Positions 26,007-35,198 of a DNA stretch of 64,000 nt are shown here, one piece after another; position 1 is the first letter of the stretch; each line of letters begins with the position of its first letter. This stretch comes from Rhodopirellula bahusiensis (GTDB lineage: Bacteria > Planctomycetota > Planctomycetia > Pirellulales > Pirellulaceae), in assembly GCF_002727185.1 (NCBI RefSeq), contig NZ_NIZW01000031.1, positions 1 to 64,000 of the forward strand, read 5' to 3'. A program made the position numbers and the translations under genes. The notes beneath the pieces were generated by a model that worked only from the letters and a program-made list of their open reading frames with translations, did no database searches and was not told where the DNA came from.

Positions 26007-29000
26007 ATGCACGCCGTCTTCCCCTGGCAATGTCCGTCGCAGACATCACGAACGTTTTTGATGGCGGTTTTCCTCGCGGCGTCGTGGGTAGGAGTCGCGA
26101 CGGCTCAAGATAAAAACCAAAATTTTAACGCTGTCAGGCGATCTGATCTGACGGCATTTGGTGAGATATTTGGTGAGCAAACCTTCATCGAATCCGGCAT
26201 CGTCATTTGTCGGAACGCATCAATGCTGTCCCCTTCGGATCGTTATGAGTACTTGCTTTCATGGGTGACCCCAACGATCAGTCATCCCGGATTTCGGGTG
26301 ACCGCGGATTTCTCAGCGGCTGGCGCGCCGAATTGGGTGCGCGCGAGCGACAGAGACGGAGCTGAGTATTCCGAACACCCAACGATTGTTTCTCCGGCTG
26401 TCGATTTGATCCGATTGGCGAGACAGCTTGAATCGTCGGACGCGTTACGTCGGCGAATTACCAATTGCCCAGCCACATCGCCACGGATGAAACGCAATCA
26501 ACTCACGCTACTCGCTTTGATTGCTATGCAACAAGGCGATGCGGCGCGTGCGGAACAGCATTTAGAACATCTGGTAGAGGCGGTTCGAACGGATGAGTCA
26601 ATTTCGGACGAAATCGGATACGAAACTTTACTGCTCGCAGACGAAGCGGCTCGATCAAACCCTTCCAGCCTTGCGGTTCGCGAACTCGTTTTGTTCGTCA
26701 TTCTTGCTCGTCAGAAGGATTACGTTCGTCCCGCTTGGATTCGACATTTGGTTGCGGCGCGAGCGAAAATGGACGGATCAACAGCGGAAGGCTCGTTGGG
26801 GCACGAAGTGAGTCCTCAGTGGTACATCGCGAGTCGTGAACGAGCCTTTGAACACGGCAATGCGTTCCCGCTTCCATCCCCAATCATTGGTACCGGTCAC
26901 TATCGCAACTTGTGGAACTACGGTGACGAGTATCTCTTTTATCAATCGCCGCTGCGTGGTTCGTTTACGATTGACGCGCTCGCGACAGGGTTCGGCTACC
27001 AGGAGGCTGAACTGATGGTTGGTGGATACTGGGCTGGCCTCGTTTTCGACCATGAACAATGCCTCACTGGCAATATTCGCGAGGAACTTAGCCGCCATAA
27101 CATCGGGCGGCCTCTCACGGACACTGGTAGCTATGGGTATCTGCGTACAAGAGTGGACGTCCGCGACGGCACTGCAACCACGTCAATCAGTGGCCGAACA
27201 ATTCACCAGCAGCCGATCGCAGATTCGGCCGATCCGTGGGTTGCGATTCGTACGAACTACCGTATCCAAGGTGGCGTGGATAACTTGAGGATCTCGGGCA
27301 ATCCCGTTATTCCAGATAGTCTCGAGATGATTGATTCCGAAGAACTGCTGGGTTGGTATGACTACTTTCAAGCACCTGGGAAAACCGATCATCCGCTCGC
27401 CAATTGGTCCGCTGAAATTGGCACGGAGATTGGTTCGTCGGTCATCCGTGAAATCTCAGATCCACAGGTCACTCGGCTTCCCAATGGGAGTCATGACGAG
27501 CATCTTCTACGTTATATGCGGCCGATGGTTGAGAACGGTACTATCGAATATGAGTTTTGGTACGAGCCCGGCAAAACAATGGCGCACCCGGCGCTCGGCC
27601 GAAACTGTTTTTTGATCCGTGAAGACGGAGTTGGCTTGCATCGGCTGACCGACGGCAGGTTCGATCGAAGTGAATTACGTCCCGGAAACGAACGGAGCAT
27701 TGACGCGCAGTCCGGGTCGCCCCCTCCGCTGCAGTCAAACGCGTGGAACCAACTGAGCCTCTCGCGTCGCGGTGATCAGATCCGGCTGCATCTGAACGGC
27801 GTTTTGATTTGTGAGTCCAAAATAGAACCGTCAACCGTGCCACCGTCTTTCGGCTTATTTCACTTCGCCGACCAAACTTCGCTGCGCGTCCGCAATCCGC
27901 GATGGGAAGGAGATTGGCCAAAGGAGCTTCCTTCCAGGGATGCACAACAGTTGGCTGCAAAGACCGAGAGCTTTCTCAAATGGACGTCGACCAATCCTGG
28001 GGAAGAAATGCGGCACCGGTTTGATGGATCTTCAATGATGACAGGATCGTTCGCGCAACCGCACGGCGACCCGACGAGAACAGTCAACGCGACCGATCGG
28101 GGTTTGGTGGTCAGGCAGTCGAGCGACGCCGGTTTTCGCGGTGCCTACGTGGCTCCGACGATCGAAGTGGGCGGCGACTTCGACGTTATCGTGTCATACG
28201 ATCAATTTCAATGTGATTCGTTGCTCGAACGGGTCGGCAGCGTTCGCGTCCGGGTCATAGCCGACTCCATCGGCAGCGATGAGGCGATGATCCAAAGAGT
28301 CGAAGATCGTAGAAATGCGCACTTGATTCAGTGCATGAAGATGTTCACCACCGAGGGCAACCAACGGCGTCGCTATTTTGGTCAGGTTCCATGCGATGGA
28401 GATTCCGGAAGGATGAAGTTATCGAGACGTGGCGATACGATCCACTACTCGGCGGCCGATGGCGAATCCGACTATTTCTACTATCTGGGGAAAGAGTCAT
28501 TCGTTGTCGACGATCTGGTTCGATTGGGGATTCAGCTCGGCGTGGACATTGAAGGCCCGGCAGGAAAAGTTAGCGGTCGATTCACTGAAATGTACGTTCG
28601 TGCCGAACATCTTGGCGGAAACACCGGGATCGACGAAATTGCAACCATCCAATCTTTGAACCAAAACGTCGCTCAACTGCCAGATTCGTTCTCACACGAC
28701 TTCACCGAATCACCCCAAACAAGAACAGCGTTTTCCCACTGGGGAAACTCTATCAAGTCGGACGAAGGACTAAAAGTCACTTCGCCGGGAACGGATGATT
28801 GGACTAGCGCTGGGCTTGCTTTTCCAAATGCCATCGCGGGTGATTTTGATATCTCACTTGAATTCGCAACGGTCAAATTTCCAAAACCTGCCAAAGACCA
28901 AAATACACAAGTTCTTTTAGAAGTCGAATTGAGTGACAAAGACCGGACACAGATCAGCGCAACCTTGACAAAAACTGACGAAAACACTGTCGCCGCACAG

Positions 29001-29354
29001 GCGCTTGCGAGAATGAAGTACGACGGACGTTTTCTGTACCAAGTCATCGGCAATCAAGCCATCGACGACGTGAACGTTCTTCGTGTCGTGCGTCGTGGAT
29101 CGCAAGTTTTCTGTGTCGCGGGACACGGTCCCGGTCAATCCGAGTCGATCATCGGTACCATGGTGACTTCGCAACTGCCGATCGATCCGAACAACGTTCG
29201 CGTGATGCTGCATACCGGTGGCGTGGGCCGAACGTCGCAGATGATCGTTCAATCAATCCGAGTGAAAGCGGCAAACATAGCAAGTGTCCGACCATATGGA
29301 ATCATCCAGTCTTCGACACCAGTATCTCAGCCCGAAATACCGAATGAGCCGTGA
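26007..29354 (+). CDS. large secreted planctomycete protein (DUF1581/DUF1583-like)
   Basis: An 1115-aa exported protein of unknown function. A signal peptide is visible from the second methionine (FLMAVFLAASWVGVATAQ), so 26061 is an alternative start. Residues 150-240 are helical and repeat-like (QGDAARAEQHLEHLVEAV). The middle and C-terminal parts are beta-rich, with recurring concanavalin-like phrases (WNQLSLSRRGDQIRLHLNGVLICES; RRGDTIHYSAADGES; RRGSQVFCVAGHGPG). This suggests three or more jellyroll-type modules. I associate the SPIIGTGHYRNLWNYGDEYLFYQSPL region with the planctomycete DUF1581/1583 families, from memory. It interrupts the beta-helix remnant upstream. Confidence 0.7.
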   Translation: MHAVFPWQCPSQTSRTFLMAVFLAASWVGVATAQDKNQNFNAVRRSDLTAFGEIFGEQTFIESGIVICRNASMLSPSDRYEYLLSWVTPTISHPGFRVTADFSAAGAPNWVRASDRDGAEYSEHPTIVSPAVDLIRLARQLESSDALRRRITNCPATSPRMKRNQLTLLALIAMQQGDAARAEQHLEHLVEAVRTDESISDEIGYETLLLADEAARSNPSSLAVRELVLFVILARQKDYVRPAWIRHLVAARAKMDGSTAEGSLGHEVSPQWYIASRERAFEHGNAFPLPSPIIGTGHYRNLWNYGDEYLFYQSPLRGSFTIDALATGFGYQEAELMVGGYWAGLVFDHEQCLTGNIREELSRHNIGRPLTDTGSYGYLRTRVDVRDGTATTSISGRTIHQQPIADSADPWVAIRTNYRIQGGVDNLRISGNPVIPDSLEMIDSEELLGWYDYFQAPGKTDHPLANWSAEIGTEIGSSVIREISDPQVTRLPNGSHDEHLLRYMRPMVENGTIEYEFWYEPGKTMAHPALGRNCFLIREDGVGLHRLTDGRFDRSELRPGNERSIDAQSGSPPPLQSNAWNQLSLSRRGDQIRLHLNGVLICESKIEPSTVPPSFGLFHFADQTSLRVRNPRWEGDWPKELPSRDAQQLAAKTESFLKWTSTNPGEEMRHRFDGSSMMTGSFAQPHGDPTRTVNATDRGLVVRQSSDAGFRGAYVAPTIEVGGDFDVIVSYDQFQCDSLLERVGSVRVRVIADSIGSDEAMIQRVEDRRNAHLIQCMKMFTTEGNQRRRYFGQVPCDGDSGRMKLSRRGDTIHYSAADGESDYFYYLGKESFVVDDLVRLGIQLGVDIEGPAGKVSGRFTEMYVRAEHLGGNTGIDEIATIQSLNQNVAQLPDSFSHDFTESPQTRTAFSHWGNSIKSDEGLKVTSPGTDDWTSAGLAFPNAIAGDFDISLEFATVKFPKPAKDQNTQVLLEVELSDKDRTQISATLTKTDENTVAAQALARMKYDGRFLYQVIGNQAIDDVNVLRVVRRGSQVFCVAGHGPGQSESIIGTMVTSQLPIDPNNVRVMLHTGGVGRTSQMIVQSIRVKAANIASVRPYGIIQSSTPVSQPEIPNEP

Positions 29355-29418
29355 TCCCTAACCTCCCAACTCTTTGATTCTCTTCGAAAAATCTCTCCCA
29401 ATGTTGCTCACCATGGCG

Positions 29419-30662
29419 CAGGGCGATTGCACGGGAAATCAAGGGCTGAAAACGACTTTTTCCATGTAGCTGTCGTCCCATTCCGCAGTGAGGCGTTTGT
29501 TTTTCACGCCACACTTGGCTGTCTTCTCTTGTTTTAGCAAACTGAGTGCGGTTCGCCTCAGCGTGCTGAAGTTCTCATCCCCATGCCCCTTGCGGATTCG
29601 ACATTGGTCTTCGCCGAAGGTCACATCAAGTTGCCAGTGGCAACTGTTTTCAATTCCCCAATTACCACGAACCGCACCGGCGAAGTCTTCACCAGGCAAC
29701 ATCTTACTCACGATGTAGTATCGAACTGCGATCTCATCGCCTTTGCGACGCTGAGTGTTGTTGATCGACATTCCGATGGCCTGGAGCCCCTTCCATCTTG
29801 AGCCGTCTGGCAGGTCCTCAGGAAGCTCACACAAGTAGTAGCTTCGTTCGTCGATTCGACCATGAGCAGCCTCTTTCGTGTGATGCTCTGCAACATGCAC
29901 TCTTGCAAAGTCATCTTCCAGGTGGGAAAGGAAGAACGCCTTGATCCCCTCGTGAAGCGTCGGCTGATTTCCCTTGACGGCCAAACAGTAGTCCGCTCCT
30001 TCGTCGATGATCTTGGCAGCGATTTCGGTTTGGCATCGCATCGATCGTGACCAAACCACCGGAAACCTCGATGATCTCAAGCAATTTTGGGATCGCCGTG
30101 ATTTCGTTGCTCTTCTGGTCGACGATGGTCTGCCCAAGACTGAGGTGGTTGGCGGTTGCCCAAGCACTCACCATATGAATGGCGGCTTTCCCGCTTGCGT
30201 GGTCATAGCTTCGACGAAGCGTCTTGCCATCGATGGCGATGACTTGTCCGTTGGTGATCTTGTGCAGTTCGGTAAGCCACGCCAACAGAATCGGTTCAAA
30301 TTCTTCTGGCTTGATTGCGTTGAGGATCGCGTTGAAACGATCGTGAGATGGAACGCCATGAGTCATATCCAGAAACTTGGCAAACCAGTCCTTCTTCGTG
30401 TTGGCGAATCGTGCGATTGCAACAAAGTCATCCGCTCCTGCGACAACTCCACAAATCATCATGAACAGTATGTTGACCAGCGGATAAACGGGTTCTCCTG
30501 GACGAGGGTCGGCTACGTTGCCAAGCTGATCAATCAGTGAAGTGAAGCGTTCCATCGAGACATACCAAAGTGAGGGCACCCGGCTGGCTGCGGTGAGTCA
30601 GCAGCCCAGACAGGGATATTTACTCACTGTCGCAGATCACCCAGTGTGGCGCAATCGCCCTG
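29419..30662 (-). mobile_element. ISAs1-family insertion sequence, defective
   Basis: 1244 bp bounded by 12-bp perfect inverted repeats beginning CAGGG (CAGGGCGATTGC), the usual start of ISAs1-family ends. It contains one transposase gene broken by a frameshift. No clear target duplication is seen (left CCATGGCG, right GGGTCTCG). It lies between the large secreted protein gene and the transglutaminase gene. Confidence 0.85.
29439..30579 (-). pseudogene. frameshifted ISAs1-type DDE transposase
   Basis: The N-terminal frame (30579 to about 30030) has GNVADPRPGEPVYPLVNILFMMICG and VIAIDGKTLRRSYD with the first catalytic Asp, then TIDAM. The C-terminal frame picks up at CQTEIAAKIIDEGADYCLAVKGNQP and includes NWGIENSCHWQLDVTFGEDQCRIRKGHG with the catalytic Glu. 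Relatives read TIDAMGCQT across the join. A loss of about five bases near 30030-30040 explains the shift. Both halves are otherwise well preserved, so the lesion is recent or the element depends on frameshifting, which I think less likely. Confidence 0.88.
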
Positions 30663-30883
30663 GGGTCTCGGGCGATGAAGTCGACAACAAAAGACGACTC
30701 CGTAGAGAATTTTTACTGGCGGAGTCATTCCATTCGGCGAGGACCTTTCATCAGTGGTTGCGCACGCTTGGGCCAGTCATACTGATGACTTGACTGGGCG
30801 TTTGAATCGGGAGCAGTGACCACTGCTGCGATCGGATGCCTGTTCCATGCCACTGCCTGACACTTGAACGCTGAGTCCATCTC

Positions 30884-32110
30884 ATGAGACAGCCGTTTGT
30901 TGCCTTGATCCTTCCTACGTTTCTCCTCTGTCTTTCCGGGCTCGCATCGGCGGAGTTCGACACCGATCGACTGGCTCTGGCGGGAGACAACCGTGGGGAA
31001 CTGGAACAAGCGCTGGCAGATGCACCAGCGGATCAACGGGAAGGGATCGAGTTTCTGATCGCGAATATGCCAGAGAGTGATCTGCAAACGCTTTCGGCGG
31101 ACTACCTGTTGGAAAACACTCGACTGGCCTATCAAGCTTGGACCGATGCACCGTGGGCAAAGGAGATTCCCAAGGACATCTTTCTCAATCATGTTCTGCC
31201 GTACGCGAGCATCTATGAGCGACGCGACGAGTGGCGAGCCGATTTTCGAAAGCGCTGCCTGCCGATGATGGAAGGAGCGAGTTCACCGAGCGAAGCGGCC
31301 GCTTTGATCAATCAAAAACTATTCAAAAACGTCGGCGTGAAGTATTCCACTCGGCGAGTGAAGGCTGATCAAAGCCCACTGGAATCAATGGAAACCGGGT
31401 TGGCGTCGTGCACGGGTTTGTCGGTGCTGCTGATCGATGCTTGTCGATCCGTTGGGATCCCCGCTCGGTTCGTGGGCACGCCCCTGTGGTTCAATCAATC
31501 AGGAAATCACTCGTGGGTGGAAGTCTGGGACGATGGCTGGCATTTCACGGGTGCCGCGGAGCCAACCGGGAACGAACTGGATCGTGGTTGGTTTGTCGGC
31601 AATGCAACCAAAGCAGACCGTTCGTCAAAGGCCCACGCGATCTATGCGACCAGTTTCAAACAGACCCCGCTCTCGTTCCCTTGCGTTTGGAATCGAAAGC
31701 TTCGAAGCATTCCCGCTGTGAACGTGACCGACCGCTACGTTGCTCTTCAAAAGTCATTGCCGCCCGGCATGACCGAGTCGCTGTTTGTGGTCCATGGTGC
31801 GGATGGGAACCGAGCCAGTTGCCGATTGCGAGTCCTGGATGGCGACGAAGTTGTCTTTGAAGGTCAAACCAACGACGAGGGATTCGATGCCAACGATCAT
31901 CTTCGCGTGAAACTGAAACAACAACACAAGTACTCCGTCTTGATTGGCGAAGGCGATCAAGTCATTCGTGACACCTTCATCACCAGCACGAAAGAACAAC
32001 TTCACAAGCACCGTCTCACCTCCGAAGAAGCGGTCTCCGAATCACCAACAGACAAAACCACCCCCGAGATTAAAGCTTCGACTCCATCGCAGCAAGAAGA
32101 ATCAAAATGA
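30884..32110 (+). CDS. secreted transglutaminase-like protein
   Basis: A 408-aa exported protein with a transglutaminase-like (papain-fold) domain. A signal peptide (FVALILPTFLLCLSGLASAE) is at the start. The domain (about 135-270) has the nucleophile Cys176 in METGLASCTGLSVLLIDACRSVGIPARFVG and His209 in GNHSWVEVWDDGWHFTGAAEP. The usual third-residue Asp motif is replaced by GAAEP, as in several secreted relatives. A C-terminal beta-rich segment follows (residues 290-370), and the tail is Ser/Thr/Glu-rich. It could be a protease or cross-linking enzyme at the cell surface. It stands alone next to the IS. Confidence 0.85.
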   Translation: MRQPFVALILPTFLLCLSGLASAEFDTDRLALAGDNRGELEQALADAPADQREGIEFLIANMPESDLQTLSADYLLENTRLAYQAWTDAPWAKEIPKDIFLNHVLPYASIYERRDEWRADFRKRCLPMMEGASSPSEAAALINQKLFKNVGVKYSTRRVKADQSPLESMETGLASCTGLSVLLIDACRSVGIPARFVGTPLWFNQSGNHSWVEVWDDGWHFTGAAEPTGNELDRGWFVGNATKADRSSKAHAIYATSFKQTPLSFPCVWNRKLRSIPAVNVTDRYVALQKSLPPGMTESLFVVHGADGNRASCRLRVLDGDEVVFEGQTNDEGFDANDHLRVKLKQQHKYSVLIGEGDQVIRDTFITSTKEQLHKHRLTSEEAVSESPTDKTTPEIKASTPSQQEESK

Positions 32111-32118
32111 ATGGCGAG

Positions 32119-32150
32119 GGCCTACCTGGGAAGCAAAGCCGTCACGGCTC
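32119..32150 (+). pseudogene. relic of an aldehyde dehydrogenase 3' end
   Basis: In one frame this reads AYLGSKAVTAHIL against [12 protein letters not shown] at the end of the intact aldehyde dehydrogenase (25450-25485). Most differences are in third codon positions. Only the last dozen codons remain. As at the intact locus, it is convergent with a beta-helix gene end. Confidence 0.55.
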
Positions 32151-32166
32151 ACATCCTTGTCGCCAA

Positions 32167-34539
32167 TCATTCCTGTCGGTCTGACTCGTTCGACAACACG
32201 CGATAACGAGCGTTGATCACTTCCGGATCGTAGTGACCGCCTCTTTCATTCACATATCGCTTGTAGACATCGGCGCGGTAGGAGCGATCAACTGGCGTAG
32301 CGCGAAATTTGTCGCGAACCAGTCCAATTCTTTCGAAGGGAATGGGCTGAAACCCGTTGGTCGTTTGAAAGCCTTCGCGGAATCGGAAATCCAGTTGTGC
32401 GAGGTCTTCAAACGCTTCCATCGAGATTTCTTCGGGCAACTCAAAGTGCCCCTCGGAGGGCAGATCCACGATCTTCCCAGTTTCCTTGCTCTCCATGCCT
32501 TCAACCGTTCCCGACCCACCATGAATGTGAAATGGGACTCGAACGCGATGCACATAGTTGTTTGCAACCACGCTGAATGTCTGCGCAAACGGATTGGTTT
32601 GGATGGCAGTGGACAACATTGGAAACTCCTTTTTCCAAACCCCGATGGACCATCCATTTTCGCCAAGCATTTGTTCCATCAAATAGAGATTGTCGCCTTT
32701 GTCCCCGTGTGGCAGATCGCGTCCAAAACGCTCCAAGCCTTTCCATTCGGCTTGCACTTCTTCTTCGGTGATCGCCCCCTTGTTGGTCCACCACATGTGA
32801 TGGGTTTTCATCGTGATATTGTTGCGAAACGAATTCAACGGGCCATGGAACTGGGCCGCACCACGCCCCGATCGATAGAACACATTGCCATAGATCTGAA
32901 GTCCCATGCCTCCGTCATCATTTCGGAATCCAATCACCGGATGCCCGCCAGGCTCAAATAGATGGTGTACGAAATTGAAACGCAACACATTGTTCATGGT
33001 GTGCCACTTTGCTCCGCAATAGGCGACGTTGAAATCGCCCATCTCGTAGCCAATGTTGTAGAACTCGTTGAATTCCATCAGCGTGTCGACCGCGTTGAAA
33101 CTCAGCGCTCCATTCATGTCGTGAATGAGATTGTGAGCGAAGTACATCCCCACGCCGTTCATTCCCATCACACCGTATCCGCGACGTCGACAGGAATGAA
33201 CTTCGTTGTTCGTAGCGAAGTGGTAGCAGCGTTCGAGCGTTCGAAAGTCACCACCCCGCATCGAGAATGCACTTTCCAAATCGTGAAATTCACATCCCGT
33301 GATCCCATGCCGCGATCCGCCATTGATATCCACGCCACGATGAGTTCCGTTGCGGAAGACACAACCGGCGATCAAAACGTTGGCCCCATCCTCAATCGAA
33401 ACGGCGCAGCGTCCCGAATCTTCGAAGATCAAATCGCGAAACACGCAGAAAGAAACGTTCTCCATCGCGATCGTTCCTTGATGAGATGGTGACAGCATCG
33501 ACAACCGTGTCTTCTGTGGATCGATCTGGGTCGGGGGCCACAGGTACAGGATCTGATCTGTGGTGTCGAAATACCATTCCCCAGGCTCATCCAGTTCTGC
33601 AAGAACGTTGACCAAACGAATCCGCCGAGGAATTGATTTGATCTTGTCGGCGACTCCGTATCGCGTCGCTTGTTGAAGCTGGATGACACCGTCCTGAATG
33701 GCACCAACTGGTTCTCTTTGGAAATACCAATCGTTGTGCAAGTAACCCTCCACCTGCATCCTTTGGGTGCGTCGGAACTCGCTCTGCAGTAAAGGTGAAA
33801 GCGGTTCAACCGTGGTGAACTTCGCGCCGATCGGGTTGCCCGGACTTGCCGTCGGTGGCTTCTCACCAGGTTTCAACCAACGCGTCGTGGGACCTTTGTC
33901 GATGATCTGATCGATGTGACAGTATCCGAGGTTGGGCCACTGAGCCCGTCGAAGCAACTGACCATCAAAGGCGAGCCGAGTTGAATGATCGACGCCAGAC
34001 AACCATTCGTCTGGAACACGAACCATCACAACTTTGTCTTGAGCATTCGGGTGCAAACGTCCCAGCAACGCCGGGTGCTCGACTCGCTGAGTGTCCTGCA
34101 ATTCAATCGGCGTGCCCGCCGAGAGACGAACGGATCCAGGGACTTCGGCACGATAGATGATCGGTGCGTCTTCTGTCCCAGAATCCTGTTGCGATAGATG
34201 AAATGTTTCCGGCAGATGGTAAACACCGGGCAGCAGGACCACCTCGATTCCGCCCGCCGGTAGACCCGACTCGGCCTGAAGCCTTCGAATCGAATCACGA
34301 GCCTGGGTCAAATTGCTGAAAGGAGAATCCCTCGTGCCAACACCATCGTGCGCCGCCGACGAGGACACAAAGATGGCTCGATCTGGATCGCTGCTCGGCT
34401 TCCACTGGGACTCCAGAAACCGGTCGTGGTAACCAAGTTCGGAATAGGGTGGCGGTTGCAACTCATCTTGCGCAAACGACTGGATCGATAGGTTGGCAAA
34501 GACCAAACCCATCGCCAAAAACGATGTTGTTGAATTCAT
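32167..34539 (-). CDS. secreted right-handed parallel beta-helix protein
   Basis: A 790-aa exported protein of the pectate-lyase-like beta-helix type, probably acting on or binding a polysaccharide. I choose the ATG at 34539, which gives a clear signal peptide (MNSTTSFLAMGLVFANLSIQSFAQ). The N-terminal part has AAHDGVGTRDSPFSNLTQARDSIRRLQ and EVVLLPGVYHLPETFHLSQQDSGTEDAPIIYRA, the usual entry to such helices. Residues about 390-560 carry the repeating coils (CVFRDLIFEDSG, ANVLIAGCVFRNGTHRGVDINGGSRHGITGCEFHDL). No catalytic residues can be assigned with confidence. A truncated copy of its 3' end is at 25647-25989. Confidence 0.85.
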   Translation of the reverse strand: MNSTTSFLAMGLVFANLSIQSFAQDELQPPPYSELGYHDRFLESQWKPSSDPDRAIFVSSSAAHDGVGTRDSPFSNLTQARDSIRRLQAESGLPAGGIEVVLLPGVYHLPETFHLSQQDSGTEDAPIIYRAEVPGSVRLSAGTPIELQDTQRVEHPALLGRLHPNAQDKVVMVRVPDEWLSGVDHSTRLAFDGQLLRRAQWPNLGYCHIDQIIDKGPTTRWLKPGEKPPTASPGNPIGAKFTTVEPLSPLLQSEFRRTQRMQVEGYLHNDWYFQREPVGAIQDGVIQLQQATRYGVADKIKSIPRRIRLVNVLAELDEPGEWYFDTTDQILYLWPPTQIDPQKTRLSMLSPSHQGTIAMENVSFCVFRDLIFEDSGRCAVSIEDGANVLIAGCVFRNGTHRGVDINGGSRHGITGCEFHDLESAFSMRGGDFRTLERCYHFATNNEVHSCRRRGYGVMGMNGVGMYFAHNLIHDMNGALSFNAVDTLMEFNEFYNIGYEMGDFNVAYCGAKWHTMNNVLRFNFVHHLFEPGGHPVIGFRNDDGGMGLQIYGNVFYRSGRGAAQFHGPLNSFRNNITMKTHHMWWTNKGAITEEEVQAEWKGLERFGRDLPHGDKGDNLYLMEQMLGENGWSIGVWKKEFPMLSTAIQTNPFAQTFSVVANNYVHRVRVPFHIHGGSGTVEGMESKETGKIVDLPSEGHFELPEEISMEAFEDLAQLDFRFREGFQTTNGFQPIPFERIGLVRDKFRATPVDRSYRADVYKRYVNERGGHYDPEVINARYRVLSNESDRQE

Positions 34540-34685
34540 CAGGCGGGAGAGATGGAGGGAGGAACGCTCAGGGGTGAGCAGGTGGGAAGGTAGGCGGGAC
34601 TTCAAATGGCCGACCATTTCAAATGGTCGGCCGGGAACATGACCGACGTCTCACTCGGCCGGCACATTCAGTTGACGACGGGCAA

Positions 34686-34865
34686 TCAGAACTTCTCGAA
34701 CGAGACTTCTTCGGTCGCTTCACCATCCGCACCAATGCCGGCGGCTTCGTCCATCGATCTGAAATCCTCTTCGCTGTAATCGAGCAGCACGGGCTCGTCG
34801 GAAGAGCACCCAGGCAAGAACGACAAACCGCCGAGACAAAACAAAAGGGCCATCAAGTTTCGCAT
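34686..34865 (-). CDS. small lipoprotein
   Basis: A 59-aa protein starting MRNLMALLFCLGGLSFLPGCSSDEP. The lipobox LPGC shows a lipid-anchored protein of about 40 mature residues. It is very acidic (YSEEDFRSMDEAAGIGADGEATEEVSFEKF). A longer in-frame form from 34934 is possible but would spoil the signal peptide. It lies between the pseudopilin and beta-helix genes on the same strand. Small lipoprotein genes beside DUF1559 genes are common in planctomycetes (from memory). Function unknown. Confidence 0.7.
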   Translation of the reverse strand: MRNLMALLFCLGGLSFLPGCSSDEPVLLDYSEEDFRSMDEAAGIGADGEATEEVSFEKF

Positions 34866-35005
34866 GTTTACCAATTTTTCAAATGAGGAGGAGTGAACTG
34901 CGAAAACGAAACAGATCGTTCTCGCGAGTATCAAGAAAGAGGTGTCGAATTGATCGATCCCCCATCGCTAAGCAGCTGGGCAGGAATGATCGGGCAACTC
35001 CATGT

Positions 35006-35160
35006 GAGCCGTTTGGGCGTTAGCGGGCTGTTGATTGAATGAGCCGTACCGCGTTCGCGGTGGTTGGTCAGACGCCAACCGGGGCTAACGCCCATCGGCT
35101 AATTGTTGTCATTCGGTATTCGACTAAATCAACAGCCCGCTAGCCCCGGTTGTACGCGGG
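35006..35160. repeat. GAGCCGTTT repeat interrupted by a MITE-like element
   Basis: GAGCCGTTTGGGCGTTAGC at 35006-35024 continues after the inserted element as TAGCCCCGGTTGT at 35141 onward. Removing 35025-35144 restores an uninterrupted GGGCGTTAGCCCCGG. The inserted element itself carries a related arm (GGCTAACGCCCATCGGCT at about 35083-35100). Confidence 0.6.
35025..35138. mobile_element. MITE-like element, family A, copy 2
   Basis: 114 bp with perfect 12-bp terminal inverted repeats (GGGCTGTTGATT / AATCAACAGCCC). It is flanked by GTTAGC and GCTAGC, a likely imperfect 6-bp target duplication. It is inverted relative to copy 1 at 9659-9770 and aligned end to end with it. It lies 60 bp after the pseudopilin gene. 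Confidence 0.82.
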
Positions 35161-35198
35161 AATAGTGGCGTGTGGCAAAGCAGTTCAAATGCCGAAAC

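Noticed and set aside
29439-30579. Programmed frameshifting in the IS transposase
   Set aside because: No slippery sequence is seen at the junction, and the join lacks residues that relatives have (TIDAMGCQT). Decay is simpler.
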